A stretch of 64,000 nt of DNA from Druceiella hillmani (GCA_039881145.1 JAYKKI010000006.1:7696501-7760500), one strand, 5' to 3'; counted from the first letter of the stretch, positions 21,952-35,384 are shown. The notes: generated from the sequence alone by a model not told the origin. A program made the numbers and translations.

Positions 21952-22888
21952 ACACACGAAAATGAATAATTAAAACAGCGCGTCACTGCTTAGCTAAGTG
22001 TAGCGAAATTTGAAAATAATTAATTCCTTACCGCAGCTACATTGTGTTACTCTGTTGAGTGCGTTTGAATGTATTTAAGTTTCGTTACACTATTAAGAAA
22101 TACACAAGAGTAATTGGTGTCTTTTTATGTTTTTTTATCTTTGACTACGTTATTGTCCAGTAAACGGCCTTTGTACAGCAGTTTACAGTATTTGAATCTC
22201 AACGATTTCCGTCTGTCTTTCTGTCCATCGTTTCTCGTTATGATTTAGACACGCAGGTGCTGACAAGGGATATTCATTAATATATTATTTTGTTCTTTTT
22301 TTTAAATTGGACTCATAATTTTTTATAAATGATTTTGGGTTATTGTATTTCTGTCTCTTTTTAATCACTTTTTGCATACAAATTTATATTACCTATACAA
22401 ATAGTAAGATTGATCATTTAACTGAATTTGCCTTCAGTCATGGTAAAATAGTTTGAACACCGTATCCAAAAACCATATAATATAGACTCTCAGTCACTTT
22501 CAGTCAAGTGGACTTCCAATCATTATCAAATGTACAGCCTTCAATAGAATGAAACATATCACATCTTCCGTTACCTGGTCCCTAATATAACCACCTTCAT
22601 AAACGCATGTTACAAAAGAAAACCCCCGCTCCGTCTGTCTACCTACAAGTACACGAGTAGACTCAGTACTGATTTCCACTTAAGGAGAGATTGATTCAGG
22701 AGGAAGGATTAAACGTCCTTATTAACATTTTATGAAAATATCTAAATGTCGATGAAATTGAAAACAAATACATTGATCGTAGAGCTGTTCTGGTGTACGC
22801 TGCTTAAATAGTTAGATTTATGTGCAGATAACGGGTGGAAATATTGGTCACTTCAAAAAGTTCTACGTTAAAATCTGTGACTGTAATC

Positions 22889-22895
<7 letters not shown>

Positions 22896-22962
<67 letters not shown>
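22896..22962. repeat. (TA)n array
   Basis: About 66 bp of uninterrupted TA. Confidence 0.95.
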
Positions 22963-22965
<3 letters not shown>

Positions 22966-24027
22966 GTTTTAAATTATGAATATAAAACTTTGCTTTTATT
23001 ATATTAATAATTCTTTCAAAAAGACTATTCCCAAAAGAGAAAAGAAAATGTCACATGATTCAGTACTTTAGCCTACATCTAGGCGCATGTGCATTTGTGC
23101 ATGTTTAGTTACAATTTGACTATAAAATCTGTAGATTTTGGAGAACCCGGAGTACCGCACACATAATAATAAAATCGTAAAATTGATTCGATATTTGATA
23201 ATTATTCCACAATTTGCTCAGGTTTTGCACGTAAATTCTATTTCACTATGTATAATGATCCTACAAGTGTAACAGGGAACATTTTAAAGTTATCAAGGTA
23301 ACAAATTTTATTTTTTTCCAAACAATTTCCAGTACAATAGGTACACTTGTATCCATTTAAATAATAGAGTGAATTCTTAGATCGACTTCTATTTACATCT
23401 CTTTCACGACTGTTTGGAAGGTATCAATGCATGGAACAATTACTCGAAACTTATCCATGATTTTCGGTACTAAATCAAATTCGCCGAGTGTGCGGTACTA
23501 GGCTGAAAATACTTTAAATTTGATTTGTTTGCGTGGTGGAATTATCTCGAGTGTAGTTGTGATGGACGAGTAATATTACAATGAAACGCAAGTACAATTA
23601 TACTGTAACATTATGTCATGTATTATGGGTACTAATATATTTTTATTCCCAGTATCAGCATGAAGATATTGGTACTTTTCGGTTTAACAATTTTCATATT
23701 TATATATTCAACACCACTGGATACATTTTATTCTTTATTCAAATACAGCTGGAAAAGTTTTGGAAGACAGAATAGTACTGAAATTTTCCTGAAGACATGA
23801 GGAATGAAAATTAAATAAAAAAACACGAAAAGAATTGAACAAATATTTAAAGAAGTTAATTTCTCCAGAGAAGAAAATATTCTGTTAGTGCCGAGTCAAT
23901 ATAATTCAATTTAGACATGAGCATAAATAGATTGTAACTCAAGCCGAGTAAGTTTCTAGTCCACAGATATTAAGCTTTTGTTAAGAATTTTTAGTGAGAT
24001 TTTTCTGGATATCATTGAAAACTACCG

Positions 24028-24030
<3 letters not shown>

Positions 24031-24076
<46 letters not shown>
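24031..24076. repeat. (TA)n array
   Basis: About 46 bp of uninterrupted TA. Confidence 0.95.
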
Positions 24077-24079
<3 letters not shown>

Positions 24080-24292
24080 CGGACCTCAATAATATTTTTT
24101 CAGTACACTACCTAATAGTGTAACTTCAGAGATATATTGGAAAACTTGCTAAAAATATTTTAACCCCAACCACCTATTTTCTAAACTATTCAACCTAAAA
24201 TTGTAAAAAATAGTAGAGTATTTAAAGCCCACTTAAGGATTGTAGAATAATTTTGGCCAAAATCCTAGATATTATAAAGTTTAAAGTACACA

Positions 24293-24380
24293 CATCAACA
24301 AAGGAACATTCTGCGGGAAAAGAGGATGATAAACGCATGAACAAAGGAATATTCTGCGGGAAAGAGACTGAATGACGGAT
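24293..24380. repeat. Imperfect tandem duplication
   Basis: AACAAAGGAACATTCTGCGG and AACAAAGGAATATTCTGCGG start about 44 bp apart, each followed by GAAAGAG-like sequence. Confidence 0.6.
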
Positions 24381-24667
24381 AAGAAAAAAACAAAGCATAT
24401 GGAAATACAAAAATGAAGAAAAAAGTACTGATTAATTAGTTTATATTATTTGTAACAAATGTAAATGCTCTGGCTAATTGTCAATATTTACATTATGTTA
24501 ATATTGACTATAAGTCTGAACATTTATGAAACTATTTAGAATACAAACAGGTAACTACTTACTTGTGCCTTTATAAGCAAATATATTTGACAGAGCGATG
24601 TAAAGGTGTAATTAGTTCAGAGCGCGGCGGCCATGACGAGATTAAGTTATTTTAAAGTGTAGCACCA

Positions 24668-25223
24668 CAAATAAATTTATATTTAATGTACCCTTAAATA
24701 CATAAGGTAGTGCGATGTGGTATTCGTTAGTGTCGTGTGTCAAAATGGGCGTAAATTTTGTATCTACACACTTATCGACTATTGCATTCAATCAACGGAT
24801 ATGTATGTAAGAAAGAATATGCCCATTATTAGTACCCATTAGAGAAACCTGAAAAAAAGAGTAAATAATATTAATACTACATGATGAACCTGAAAACACT
24901 GGGTAGACAATATTGAAACAAAATATCAACATCGTTAAATCAACTAAGCAAAAAATGTTAAGGAATTAAATAACACCACTCAAATGTTTCCGAAAAAAAA
25001 GGTTAATATTAAGACTAAAAAATGTTGGCCGAAAATATCATGCCTTTATAGAAACACGTTCCAAATATATCCAGTTCCATAAAGAGAGAGATACGAATTT
25101 CAGTTTCAGAGAAAGTGGCTGTGACATCCAGACACATAAGTAATCTCAGCATGTTTTCATTTTTCTTTTGAGGTAGCACACTAAAAGTTTAAAGTTGTGT
25201 TTTAATTGAATATATATATATAT

Positions 25224-25281
<58 letters not shown>
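24668..25281 (+). repeat. Copy A of an unnamed ~600-bp interspersed repeat ending in (TA)n
   Basis: Matches 43588-44187 along its length and in the same orientation. Shared blocks include ACCCTTAAATACATAAGGTA, GGGCGTAAATTTTGTATCTA, TCAACGGATATGTATGTAAG, ACATGATGAACCTGAAAACA and the end AAGTTGTGTTTTAATTGAA, followed by TA repeats. By eye identity is about 80%. No coding capacity, no clear terminal inverted repeats, no recognisable pol III promoter boxes. Probably a non-autonomous element; its class is unknown. Confidence 0.7.
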
Positions 25282-25286
<5 letters not shown>

Positions 25287-25443
25287 ATAAATAAGCTCGG
25301 TTTTACAAACTTATTACAGAAAAATTATAAAAACAATAGTGAAAAAAATATCACAAATAAAATTATTTCATAAATTAATCAGATATATTTTGGGTACGTC
25401 GATTAATCTTTAGCAAATGGAATCAAATAATGATGATGCTTAC

Positions 25444-25605
25444 TTTGAAAAGAACACACAAAAAGAATACAACGAGCCACATTGAAATCACGAGTCGCAA
25501 GACTGGTTTCTGTATTATTGCTTCATGGTTTAAGGTCAGACGTCTTGTCGGAACAGTGTGGAGAGTACGCATCCATTTGAAAGCGAATATATTTGTTACT
25601 TGCAT
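25444..25605 (-). CDS. Possible first coding exon of a small membrane-anchored protein
   Basis: From ATG at 25605 (minus) 54 codons run to a strong donor (TTCAAA|GTAAGC), phase 0. The peptide has a basic N-terminal half (FKWMRTLHTVPTRRLT) and ends in one hydrophobic span (LRLVISMWLVVFFLCVLF), the arrangement of a signal-anchor (type II) membrane protein. The same frame is open further upstream without an ATG. No matching downstream exon was identified toward lower coordinates. Family unknown. Confidence 0.28.
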
Positions 25606-27480
25606 CGTAATGTAAGCCGCAAGTAGAACAGTGAACAACGTAGAACAAATGTGAATAATCAAAGCGGTGTTGTGAGTGAACAGTATTATTGAAGTGCCAA
25701 ATTATTTTTTTAATTAGTAATATGATGGAACCGAATGCACAATTTTTTAAATATAATTTTTCGTGGAGCATTATAGAGTTTACGTTGTAATTAACGTAAA
25801 TTTTATCATGTCCCGTCATTTTTATCAATTTGATTTAAACAAACGTACATTAATTGAAAAAAAATATTATTTCGTTAAAACTCGGTCCGTAATTAAAGTG
25901 AAAGTGTTCAAAACGATAATAGTTCATATGTGCAAATGGAATGTTGAAATTTATTAAAATGATATCCATACGCATTCAGTGCAATATGTAAAGGAATTTT
26001 TTTCTCGTAAAAATATAATTTTTCCAATAAATGCAACTGGTCAAAAACAATCGCACTTTTAAAATAAATATAACTCCCTATTGTGCAACGTATTCCAGGC
26101 GGAATGATAAAATCAAAAATATAGGAAAATGTAATTTACTTTTAACTTTTGATTGGTGAAATTACAATAAATTCAGAGCTTATTTTTAATTTTAAAATTT
26201 TGAATTGGAACTTCAAACAATTTTATTTAAAATTTGCGCTTGCCTCCTGACGAGTTTTATTAAAGCTGCTATAATTCAGATTAACCTTTGACCTATATTT
26301 TGAGGTATATCATTAATTAGAAGAAATAAACCAAGAAATTTCATTAAAAAAAGTAGACTCATTTGTAACCACGAAAATTCGGTCAATTTAGACTAATATT
26401 CAAGTTAGTTTAGGTTATACCTAGATGCGTTATAACAGTAGGCATTTTCAAATTTGCTGTTTGGATTTGTAGATACATATTAAAGAGGAAAAAGTACATC
26501 ATTTCACTTTAGCTTTTTCAAGACGGAATCATTTTCAAGTATACGAATTTCCTGATCAACAATGTGTTTAGATTTATAATAAATAGTGATGTTATTAAAC
26601 TAATTTTATACCGTGATGGCTGGTATATCATAATAAAGTTTTAATCTTTAAAAATTCTGCAGTTGGCAAAGCTCCGTCAGCTACAATTTTACCGATATAT
26701 TATCTCTAAAATTATATCTTCCACACTACAAGGAATACATTTTCAGATTTCATACCCTATTTCGACCGTATTTTATTTATTTTACTTCTATAAATACTAC
26801 ACTTTCTCAAATGATATATGTGGCGAACTTATTTCTATGAGAGCTATTTCTACTATCAAACGTAAATATCAATCTAGCCCTGCTTGAAAAGCAGTTGGGA
26901 ATCAAATCTATCTCGTCGCGGAGCGCCACGTCTCCAGAAGCCGTATGTAATGCTTGTGGTCAACTTAATAAATTGCGGCGAAGACGACGATGCATTCAGT
27001 TGCCTCAACATACATCTAATGCTTATTTTTAAAACCAACTTAACAATTTTAAACAATAATATCAATTATTTTATTTTAAAAATATTGTCGGAAGCAATTT
27101 AAACCAATTAAATCAAATTTACCTTTTTAATAAAGAAATAAAATGAACTTTACTAAAATCAAAGAAAGTAAAACCTGGGATAATCTGTAAAAATATAACG
27201 AGTGATAACTGAAAATATCAGTGAAAAATAATTACATAATGTATGATGTGTTATGCCTAATTAACACTAGATTGGTTCTCGAACTGTTCTTAAAATTATG
27301 ATTTACTAAAAATTCACGTTTTCAAATATACAAGAGTTAAGTCTGCTTAGTGACTCGCTTGTTGAAATTACGTTTGAAGAGACACATTATTGGGAAAATG
27401 TGATTAAATTTAATTTATAGGAGTGTAAGTTAACAAAATTTGGACTGAATTAAACAAAATCTAATTTCACGAACTGCACC
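25606..27480. other. AT-rich DNA upstream of the lipase gene
   Basis: Contains presumably the lipase promoter. No defined element is recognised, and the open frames at 25763-25957, 26663-26887 and 26874-27102 are unsupported. Confidence 0.45.
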
Positions 27481-27604
27481 ATGAATTATGCGCACAATAT
27501 TTTACTTTTCACAATGTGCTTAGCACTATTGTTTACTAGCAGAATACTAGCACAATATATTGCCGCACCTGATGTTGGAATTAGCAAGGGATACTATTCT
27601 GATT
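27481..27604 (+). CDS. Lipase-like gene, exon 1 (signal peptide)
   Basis: ATG at 27481 gives MNYAHNILLFTMCLALLF, a classical hydrophobic signal peptide, with likely cleavage after SRILA (residue 24). The mature start is QYIAAPDVGISKGYYSD. The exon ends after the first base of the next codon at a strong donor, T|GTAAGT (phase 1). With the base from exon 1 and two from exon 2 that codon is TGT (Cys42), common near the mature N-terminus in this family. An upstream non-coding exon is possible but not visible. Confidence 0.75.
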
Positions 27605-29213
27605 GTAAGTATATTCCAAAATATATTCAGTCTGTTATCTACTTATACTAGTAGCTATAAAAGGCAAGCATTTTGCAATTTAATTTTTTCTAAATCAATA
27701 ATTGCTTATGGAGAGAAATTCTATCTTAGCCAAGTCAGCCCAAATATATCTTAATGTCAATTAAATTAATTAAATTGATTTATTATATGGTTAGAAAACA
27801 TGTACTTATACATGAGATTTATGTTAAAAATATTCCTATTTTCAGATATAAACATACATGAGAATATTTGCATCAGGAAAAAATTTGTTAAAATCACAAA
27901 GAAAAACAAGATGAGATAACCTTCAGAGCTTCTGATTTTATTATTATATTAAATGAATATTTTTAATGTAACATTAATCATTTTTTAAAGCCAAAATTTA
28001 AAAAAAAAATTTAATTATAAATAAATTTAGAAAAATTGTTTATGGTGAAATTACTTTTATGATTACTGCAAAATGTGGAATTTCGTCATAATTACACAAT
28101 TACATTAAACGTGGTTGTTTATGAAACGACGGTTAGATAATAAAACCAACAACATAAATCGTAAAAATAATTTTAATTAAAGCGTAATTGAGATATAAAA
28201 TACATAATAATATTAGTTGCGTAACGCTTCTATGATTCAAACAGATATTCAAACAAAATACTTTCCATACAAGATCATTTATATAATTTTATTCACCATT
28301 GTTTTGTTTTGTTTATGTTTCCGGTATCATGGCAAACGGAAATGTTGTCTTCGGAATCAGCATAATTTATACACAGGCACACAAATATCTTCTGCACCTA
28401 CATAGAATTATTATGGATATTCAGCGTTGGAATTCAGTTTTCATAATTTAGAAAACACAAATATTGTTTTACGATTTCTCTTTATTTTTTTTGCATCTCA
28501 CATCGCGACAGGGAAACTGCTGATCAAAATATTTATAATTTTAATTTCATATACAAGCATAGTTTATTTATTTACATAAATACTTGTGGGGTAAACTACA
28601 AAAAACTTTCCATATTTGGCAAAAATACGTAGTAGAAAATCCGTTACATTAATGTCATATGCTATAGAAATATAAATATATTTTCTAAGTCGAAAATGAC
28701 AATTACACGTAAGGAGCACATTTAAGACAGACAGACCACTATTTCTTCACTTTTACTTCATTTTATGAAAAAAAACAACTATTAACACAAGGCGTTCGAT
28801 AAATTCAGTTAAATCCGAACAGTTCCTTTGTCATCAATACTTTGACTAAAACTTGATTGTTCCCAAAAATTAATGAAAGACGGCGCTCGCTATTTTATAA
28901 ATTCTTTGTTACACTGTTGAATGTTAAATGCAAGTGATATTGTGCATTTCCATCTGAAGTTACATCTTGAATGTGACGATCGCTTAACAAAATTGTTCAA
29001 TGTAAATCGCAAGTGATTCAACATATTATTGTAGAAATAATTAAAAACCATTTTCTAAATAATTTCATAGCAATACCTATTCAGCAGTGGTGTAATTTGC
29101 ACAGAGTTCCGAAAAGGGTAAACATAATAAACAAGAATTATCACACATTCTCTCAACATACTGTCTATCGTACTTGGTCACTAAAAATATATGACCACAC
29201 CCTAAACGCAACA

Positions 29214-29217
<4 letters not shown>

Positions 29218-29278
<61 letters not shown>

Positions 29279-29279
29279 C

Positions 29280-29343
<64 letters not shown>
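29218..29343. repeat. (TA)n array in lipase intron 1
   Basis: About 125 bp of TA with three CATA interruptions. Confidence 0.95.
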
Positions 29344-29345
<2 letters not shown>

Positions 29346-30340
29346 TAACGTTGCAATTACCAACAATTACCAGCGTTGTTTTTTTTCTACGTAAATAAGA
29401 TAATGGAGATGTGTGAAATCAATTCTGACAATTCTATAACTTACAAATTTCATGTTATTTGTAGTAAAAATTGTGTCTGTGACATTGAGAAACAGATAAT
29501 GACGACTCACTTTGAGGGTCCGTTTTTAATTTTTTGGTACGGGACACTAAAACTAACTTAACTCAAGTTACCAGTATACATTTTTTTAAAGAATTGTGAT
29601 GAGTGCAATTTAGGCAAAATGATATTTCTTTTGATATGGTATGAAATAACGTACGAGTACATTAAAAATGATCTACATCAAAAAACATGTAGCGTAGTTT
29701 AACAAGAAATCAATTTAAAAATTTTAAATTGGATGATTTTGTTTTTTTCAAATTGAAAGTTTTAACGCGTACTTTTCAGTTACTATATCATAACCAATGA
29801 AGTAATAAAAAAAAATAAATCACAATAATTATGTTATTTGGGAGTTCATAAGATATAAAAATTTGACAACTATTAAATTAAAAAAAAATTTTAAACCATT
29901 TTTATATTGATATATTAGTTTTTATTTTAACTTTGTTTACCGCAGTAATTTTTAATTATTTTTAAGCATTGTTAATGTTAATGTTCACTTTGTTTAATTT
30001 AATTAATTCACGTTTATTCCTTTCTCTATGCTAAATGTGAAATGTGTAATAAAAAATCATTGTGCATATAGCCTAAAATGGTTATGACTATACAAGTTTA
30101 AACATATTTTTCGTGTGTGATTATATATAACATCGATTTTTCGTAGTAAATAATCCCGTGTAGCAGTATATATTTTTGAATACGTCATTTATAATATATA
30201 TTGCTTCATGTCATGTAAAAAGAAGAAACTGTCAAAATATCATTTGTGCTAAACTACTCTCGGTCCAATGAATTAATTCGAAAAGTTTAGCGTTAGTAAT
30301 GATAACAGTCTTGCTTTTTCTGGTATTAAACATACACAAA

Positions 30341-30498
30341 AGCGCGCGCGCCCACGCTCGCTCTCACGCTCGCTCGTATGCCCGCTCGCACGCTCGTAGG
30401 CACGCACGTACGCATGCACGCACGCATGCACGCACGCATGCACGCATGCACGCAAGCCATTCGCACGCACGGACGCACGCGCGCTTGAACGCACGCAG
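30341..30498. repeat. GC-rich (GCAC/GCAT/GCTC)n microsatellite
   Basis: About 155 bp of alternating purine-pyrimidine tetranucleotides such as GCACGCACGCATGCACGCAT, in an otherwise AT-rich intron. It runs directly into a TA array. Open frames over it on both strands encode only Ala-Arg-His repeats and are artefacts. Confidence 0.92.
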
Positions 30499-30634
<136 letters not shown>

Positions 30635-30963
30635 TTTTTTTTTCTTGGTATTTTTTATTGCCAGTTGAATTTGTTAACCTTAAACAAGTAAGTATAGCAA
30701 CAGTTGCAATTAAATGTTTATGTCTTATTTCTAATAAAATTAATCTGTTCTAAAAAGAACTCGCTTAAATTGTTTTGCCACTGATATCACATTTTTAAAT
30801 ATTCCTCAATACGTTAATTTTGCAATATTTAAAAAGAAATAGAGAACTGTATAATTATAAAAATAAAATATTCCTGCATACATTTATATTGTGACACGCG
30901 AATACAAGAAGAAATAAGAAATTCTCTCGTACATGTGATTATTACACAAATTCTCAGGTCCAG

Positions 30964-31103
30964 GTTCGGAGAAGCCACTGCAAATACCGCGGAGTCTACT
31001 GAACGAGCTTTTTATAGTAGTGTATCAGCGCCAGGGCATCTTAACTTACTGGAAAAAATATCCTTACAAGCAAGCAGTAAAAGGGATAGTCAGTGACCCT
31101 AAG
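30964..31103 (+). CDS. Lipase-like gene, exon 2
   Basis: Acceptor ...GTCCAG|GTTCGG. It encodes SEKPLQIPRSLLNELFIVVY and then GILTYWKKYPYKQAVKGI up to DPK, ending at AAG|GTAAAT (phase 0). This is the N-terminal strand region before the oxyanion-side strand of the lipase fold. A second acceptor six bases upstream (TTCTCAG at 30951-30957) keeps the frame and would add two residues (Pro-Gly). Confidence 0.75.
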
Positions 31104-31823
31104 GTAAATTTTTTTGGAAATTTGTTTTAACCTAATTTTGGCTTTATAAAATATTAGTCAAAACAATTTCTTTTGCTACCCCCTGTAACAGTTTTCATCG
31201 CATAAGAGGATAAAAAATTAAGTAATTACTTTACCTAATTTTATTTAAATTTTAAAGACTTAAAAAATAATAAATTAAACTAATATAAATTAATTGGATC
31301 TAATGTAATATAATGTCATCAGATAAATAAAATACGCCGTTGCCGTTAATGTACATAAATTTATATTTACATTTGTCCCAAGATTATTTTTTTTTGAGAA
31401 AAAAATAAATTTATATTACGTGATTATGTAACACATATTAACTTTATTTACTTATGTTATTTTAACTGACTATACTAAAAAAATTCTCTCATATCGATGA
31501 GAATATTTAGTGCTTTTTTGTTTTTATAAAGATATAAACCGTAACATTATTCTTAATAGGCTACGAATTTAACAAGATAATATAATATTTTTCTCATTAA
31601 AATTAATCACAAGCAGCAGGGAAGAAATGAGTGTAAATACTTCCAGTACATCATACAAATAGTAGGTTGAGATTTGAGCTTTTAGTTCTTATCCCTCTAT
31701 TTCATTTAAATATATTTATATCATTTATTTCTTTGTTATATTGTATCAAGTGAAAGCATGAAATGTGTTAACATAATAAATGAATGTTTTGCCTTTTATA
31801 CAAAAGAAAATTAAAAAAAGTTA

Positions 31824-32080
31824 TGTTTAATGCCGGGGATACTCATGACGGAATCGCTCATATAATCACGGCAAGAGTGCTCACTTAAGCACGATCCACT
31901 TTCAAAGTCAATAACGACTTTCATACGGACGCGCGACGCGAAGATTTTTGTAATGTTTCCGGATGGGTGTAAGGAAATTATGACATGTCTCCAACAGCTA
32001 GAGAATTCCAAAAATAGATTGTTGACTTTTCAAACAATCTACAGCAACAAACATCGCACACGGTCACGTAATCAAAAATA
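31824..32080 (+). pseudogene. Possible retroelement protein fragment
   Basis: The plus strand reads RTRDAKIFVMFPDGCKEIMT and LQQLENSKNRLLTFQTIYSN, ending HRTRSRNQK and a stop, with one stop upstream. It lies just before the LINE endonuclease remnant in the same orientation and could be the end of its first open reading frame. I do not recognise the family. A minus-strand frame (31811-32011) covers the same bases and cannot be excluded. Confidence 0.25.
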
Positions 32081-32155
32081 AAATATAATTAAAAATTTTG
32101 TTTATTGCAAAATTACAACTGCAGCTACGATCTATGTAATACCTAACGTTTCAAC

Positions 32156-34320
32156 TTGAATTTTAGTTTTATTTATTATTTTATTTCACTATTTTATTTA
32201 ATACATTCCTTTTCCTATAACGATTCGCTGGATTCTTTACCTAAAGCAAAGCATCGAGGGAATAAAGATACATTTGTTGACACTTCCCATTATCGTTCTA
32301 CACATAGCATACTTTCAATCTGTTTTTTTTTCTCCTCACAATCATATATTTTCTTCGCCCACATCAACGCCCAGAGTATTCTGCACCATTATTCAGATTT
32401 CAATAATTATTTCGAAAATGTTAACCTTTACGTTCATCTTGTTTGTGAGACCTGGCTCAAAACTTTACTTCCGTCTAATTTGTATGGATTTCCGGTTTAT
32501 GTTTGAATACGCCACGATCGTACTTCTAGACGTGATGGTGGTATTGCTGCATGCCTTTGAACTGAAATACATTTCAAAACTATTGCAAAATCGTCCACTG
32601 GCTGCACATCACTGGTATATTTATTTGTCGAAGTAACTTTTTTTAATCCAAGTAACTACTTCGTGTCATAATTCTCTTCCGCGTGTTTTGTATTTCGGTG
32701 ATTTCAAAAATATAATTGCCCACTACTTTGATGAATTAATGATGGGTGATTTCAATATCTGCCTATCCAAGCTTAATACTTGAAGCGAAAAGATTCGTGA
32801 CATAGTCAAACCTGGTAATCTAACCATTCTCCCATTCTTTGTTACCTTTAGTGTCAATAATTATCATTGCCTTCTCGATCTCACCTTAATAACCTGACCT
32901 AGAAATGTATCCTTCCACGGACAACTTCCAACATACAATTTTTCCCATCATGATCTCCTCCATATTTTATATAAATTAAGTAGGCCTAAAGCCTCTTCAA
33001 AAAGCATTTTCCTCCGTGACTGTAATAGTATTAACCTACCATCTTTTCTTGAGGATGTCAAATCCATTAACTGGAAAACGATTGCAATCAATCCCTCAGA
33101 TGATGACAAGGTCACTCTTTTTAACATTTGTATCACTAAACTCTTTATATTCATATTCCCTTAAAACTTATTAAAATTAAGCCGAGAGCTGCTGTTTGGC
33201 TAAATATTTTGCCAAACTTTATCACATCAAAGTAAGCTATAGGATAGAGTCCAAATTGCTGAAAGAATTTTAGCGCTTAGAAATAAGTGTTCACAAACGT
33301 GCAGAAATGCTATATTTCTACATCATTTAGGAGATTGTACTCCTAATAATATTCATAAGTTTTTGGGTACTTTAGGTACTAGAAAACCTTCCACTAATTA
33401 TGAGAGCTGGTGATTGGGTATCGATCAATTGAATTCACATTTTTCTAAGCTACCTGCATTCTGAAGTCTGCAACTATGAACAGTATCTCGTCTTAATGTG
33501 TTTCTGCTCAGCATCAATTTACGCTAATAGATAGCTGTGAGTCCAAAGTTAAATATAATGAGTCCAAAGTTAATATAAGCTAATTTTCTTGCGATAAAAT
33601 CCAAATCCATGGGATGGGCAATTGATGCCTTAAATGTAAATGCTCTTAAATTAGTTATAGATATTGTAGCTCCGGCTATCGCTGATAATTTTGGCATATA
33701 AGCTTGCTTCAAATATCTTAATATATCCCAACATTTACTCGAGTTGTTTAGCGCATATCTTCATGGACGCAGGCAATCTATTAATTTGTGACATACCTAT
33801 TCTAGGTGAGCTGATCTTACAGCTGATGTACTTCAAGGGGGAATTCTATCTCACCTTCTTTTCTCAGTATTTATTCATAATGTTGTTAAGAATATCTGTA
33901 GCAATTATCATCTCTATGCTGATGACTAATTAACCTATGCACGTTCAGACCTTCATTCTTTATCAAAAACCACAGACATTCTTAATCGAGATCTTGCTTC
34001 AATTAGTTAGTGGGATTAGGAAATGGGTCTTTTGCATAACCTGAGCAAGGGTTAAGCTCTCATTATTTGTAGCCAAAGATTGATTTCAAAAATAAAACTG
34101 CCTAGTTTACCGCGACTAGTGCTAAATATTACAATACAACCTACTTATTCCTCTTCCTCTACCTGTTATAAAAAGTTCTTCACTGTCCAAGCAGCAAACA
34201 TTTGGAATCACCTGGATCTTGACACCAGGAAAATCAGGTCCCTAAATGTTTATGGTTTATGGTTGGATAGAAGATGTGGCTCATGTAGCAACAAGTCCAT
34301 ATTATGTAATCTGCATTAAT
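32156..34320 (+). mobile_element. Decayed non-LTR retrotransposon (LINE) in lipase intron 2
   Basis: Broken plus-strand frames follow LINE ORF2 order. Endonuclease: AHINAQSILHHYSDFNNYF, VCETWLK, RHDRTSRRDGGIAACL, GDFNICL and a SHHD-like segment at about 32945. Reverse transcriptase: LLFSVFIHNVV and YADD at 33915-33926, followed by LTYARSDLHSLSK. C-terminal end: FFTVQAANIWNHLDLDTRKI at about 34170-34230. It is riddled with stops and frameshifts. The frame order and end resemble jockey/CR1-like elements; the clade is not settled. Confidence 0.75.
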
Positions 34321-35229
34321 GCTGATAAATTGTGAAATAAATCATAAAGTATGCGTGAACCTGGATGTAAATATTAATAATTCCAATAAAACTGTAAACA
34401 AAAGGAAAACTCCAACATTTTAATGTCGTATGTTTATATTTTAGTTAAAATATTGTCGCTCATCCATAATAATAAAGCAACTCAAGTGTCTTTAATAGTA
34501 TTTATGTAATTAATGCTTAGTATTGGTATTTTCAGTGTATTGGTGTTTTCAGTTGGTTTATATAATATACGTATGTATCGAAAAAGAGTGTATTTATTCA
34601 AAAATATCAAATGTTGGAAGCAAAATAATAATCAATTAAATTTAAATTCCAGTTCCGCAATGTTTTCTCTTGAGAATATTTTATAACATCTCAAAACTCT
34701 ATACTAAAAATAATACAAATCATTAAAACTAAATGCAATAACTATTTAGAATTGAATTTGAAAATAAAATAATTAAAAATGCAGGCACTGTAAAGACACT
34801 AATATGATCAATAAGAAAATGATGTAATATGCTTGCGAAATTAATCGATTTAGGAGTGTTCTATTTATATAGTCTAGTATTTTCGTGAAACAAGTTGTTA
34901 GAAAATCAAGAAAATAATTATTGTTTATAAGCTAGAGACAGAAGGTATGGTCCCCATTAAAATATTTTTGTAATTATATATTTATATCATAATTTGAGTT
35001 GCTCTATATTTCAAAGCTTATATTCAAGAAATCTTTGAGCCGAGTTTTGATTTCAACAACATATGTCGAATAAAAAAAATTTTATGCGATTGTGATCCTA
35101 AAATGTATTTATTTAAATGCAAGAAATGTGTAAACTCACAAAAAAGCTAATGCAACAAATTAGTAACATTGTCGATACATCGACAGTATTGCTTATTCTC
35201 CATTTAGAATATAGATTTTTCCAATGCAG

Positions 35230-35384
35230 ATAGACTGGAGAAGACGAACTGTGATGTTTGTCACTGGATTCCTGGATAGCGTCACCTTCCTCTTCGCACG
35301 ACAGGTGGGCGACGTTTACTCGCGACTGGGCTACAATGTTCTTCTGCTGGAAACCGTTCGTTTTACTACGTATCCGTATCCATT
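35230..35384 (+). CDS. Lipase-like gene, exon 3
   Basis: Acceptor TTTTTCCAATGCAG precedes base 35230. The frame reads IDWRRRTVMFVTGFLDSVTF and VGDVYSRLGYNVLLLETVRF, the conserved strand and oxyanion-hole region of the family (the VTGFLD position corresponds to the usual HGW-type loop). Donor CCATT|GTAAGT leaves phase 2, matching exon 4. A minus-strand frame over the same bases is a shadow. Confidence 0.82.

Noticed and set aside
22822..23007. Open frame containing a Tyr-Ile run
   Set aside because: Driven by the TA array at 22896-22962.
27560..27754. 64-codon plus-strand frame
   Set aside because: Overlaps lipase exon 1 in another frame and runs into its intron; no signal peptide or splice support.
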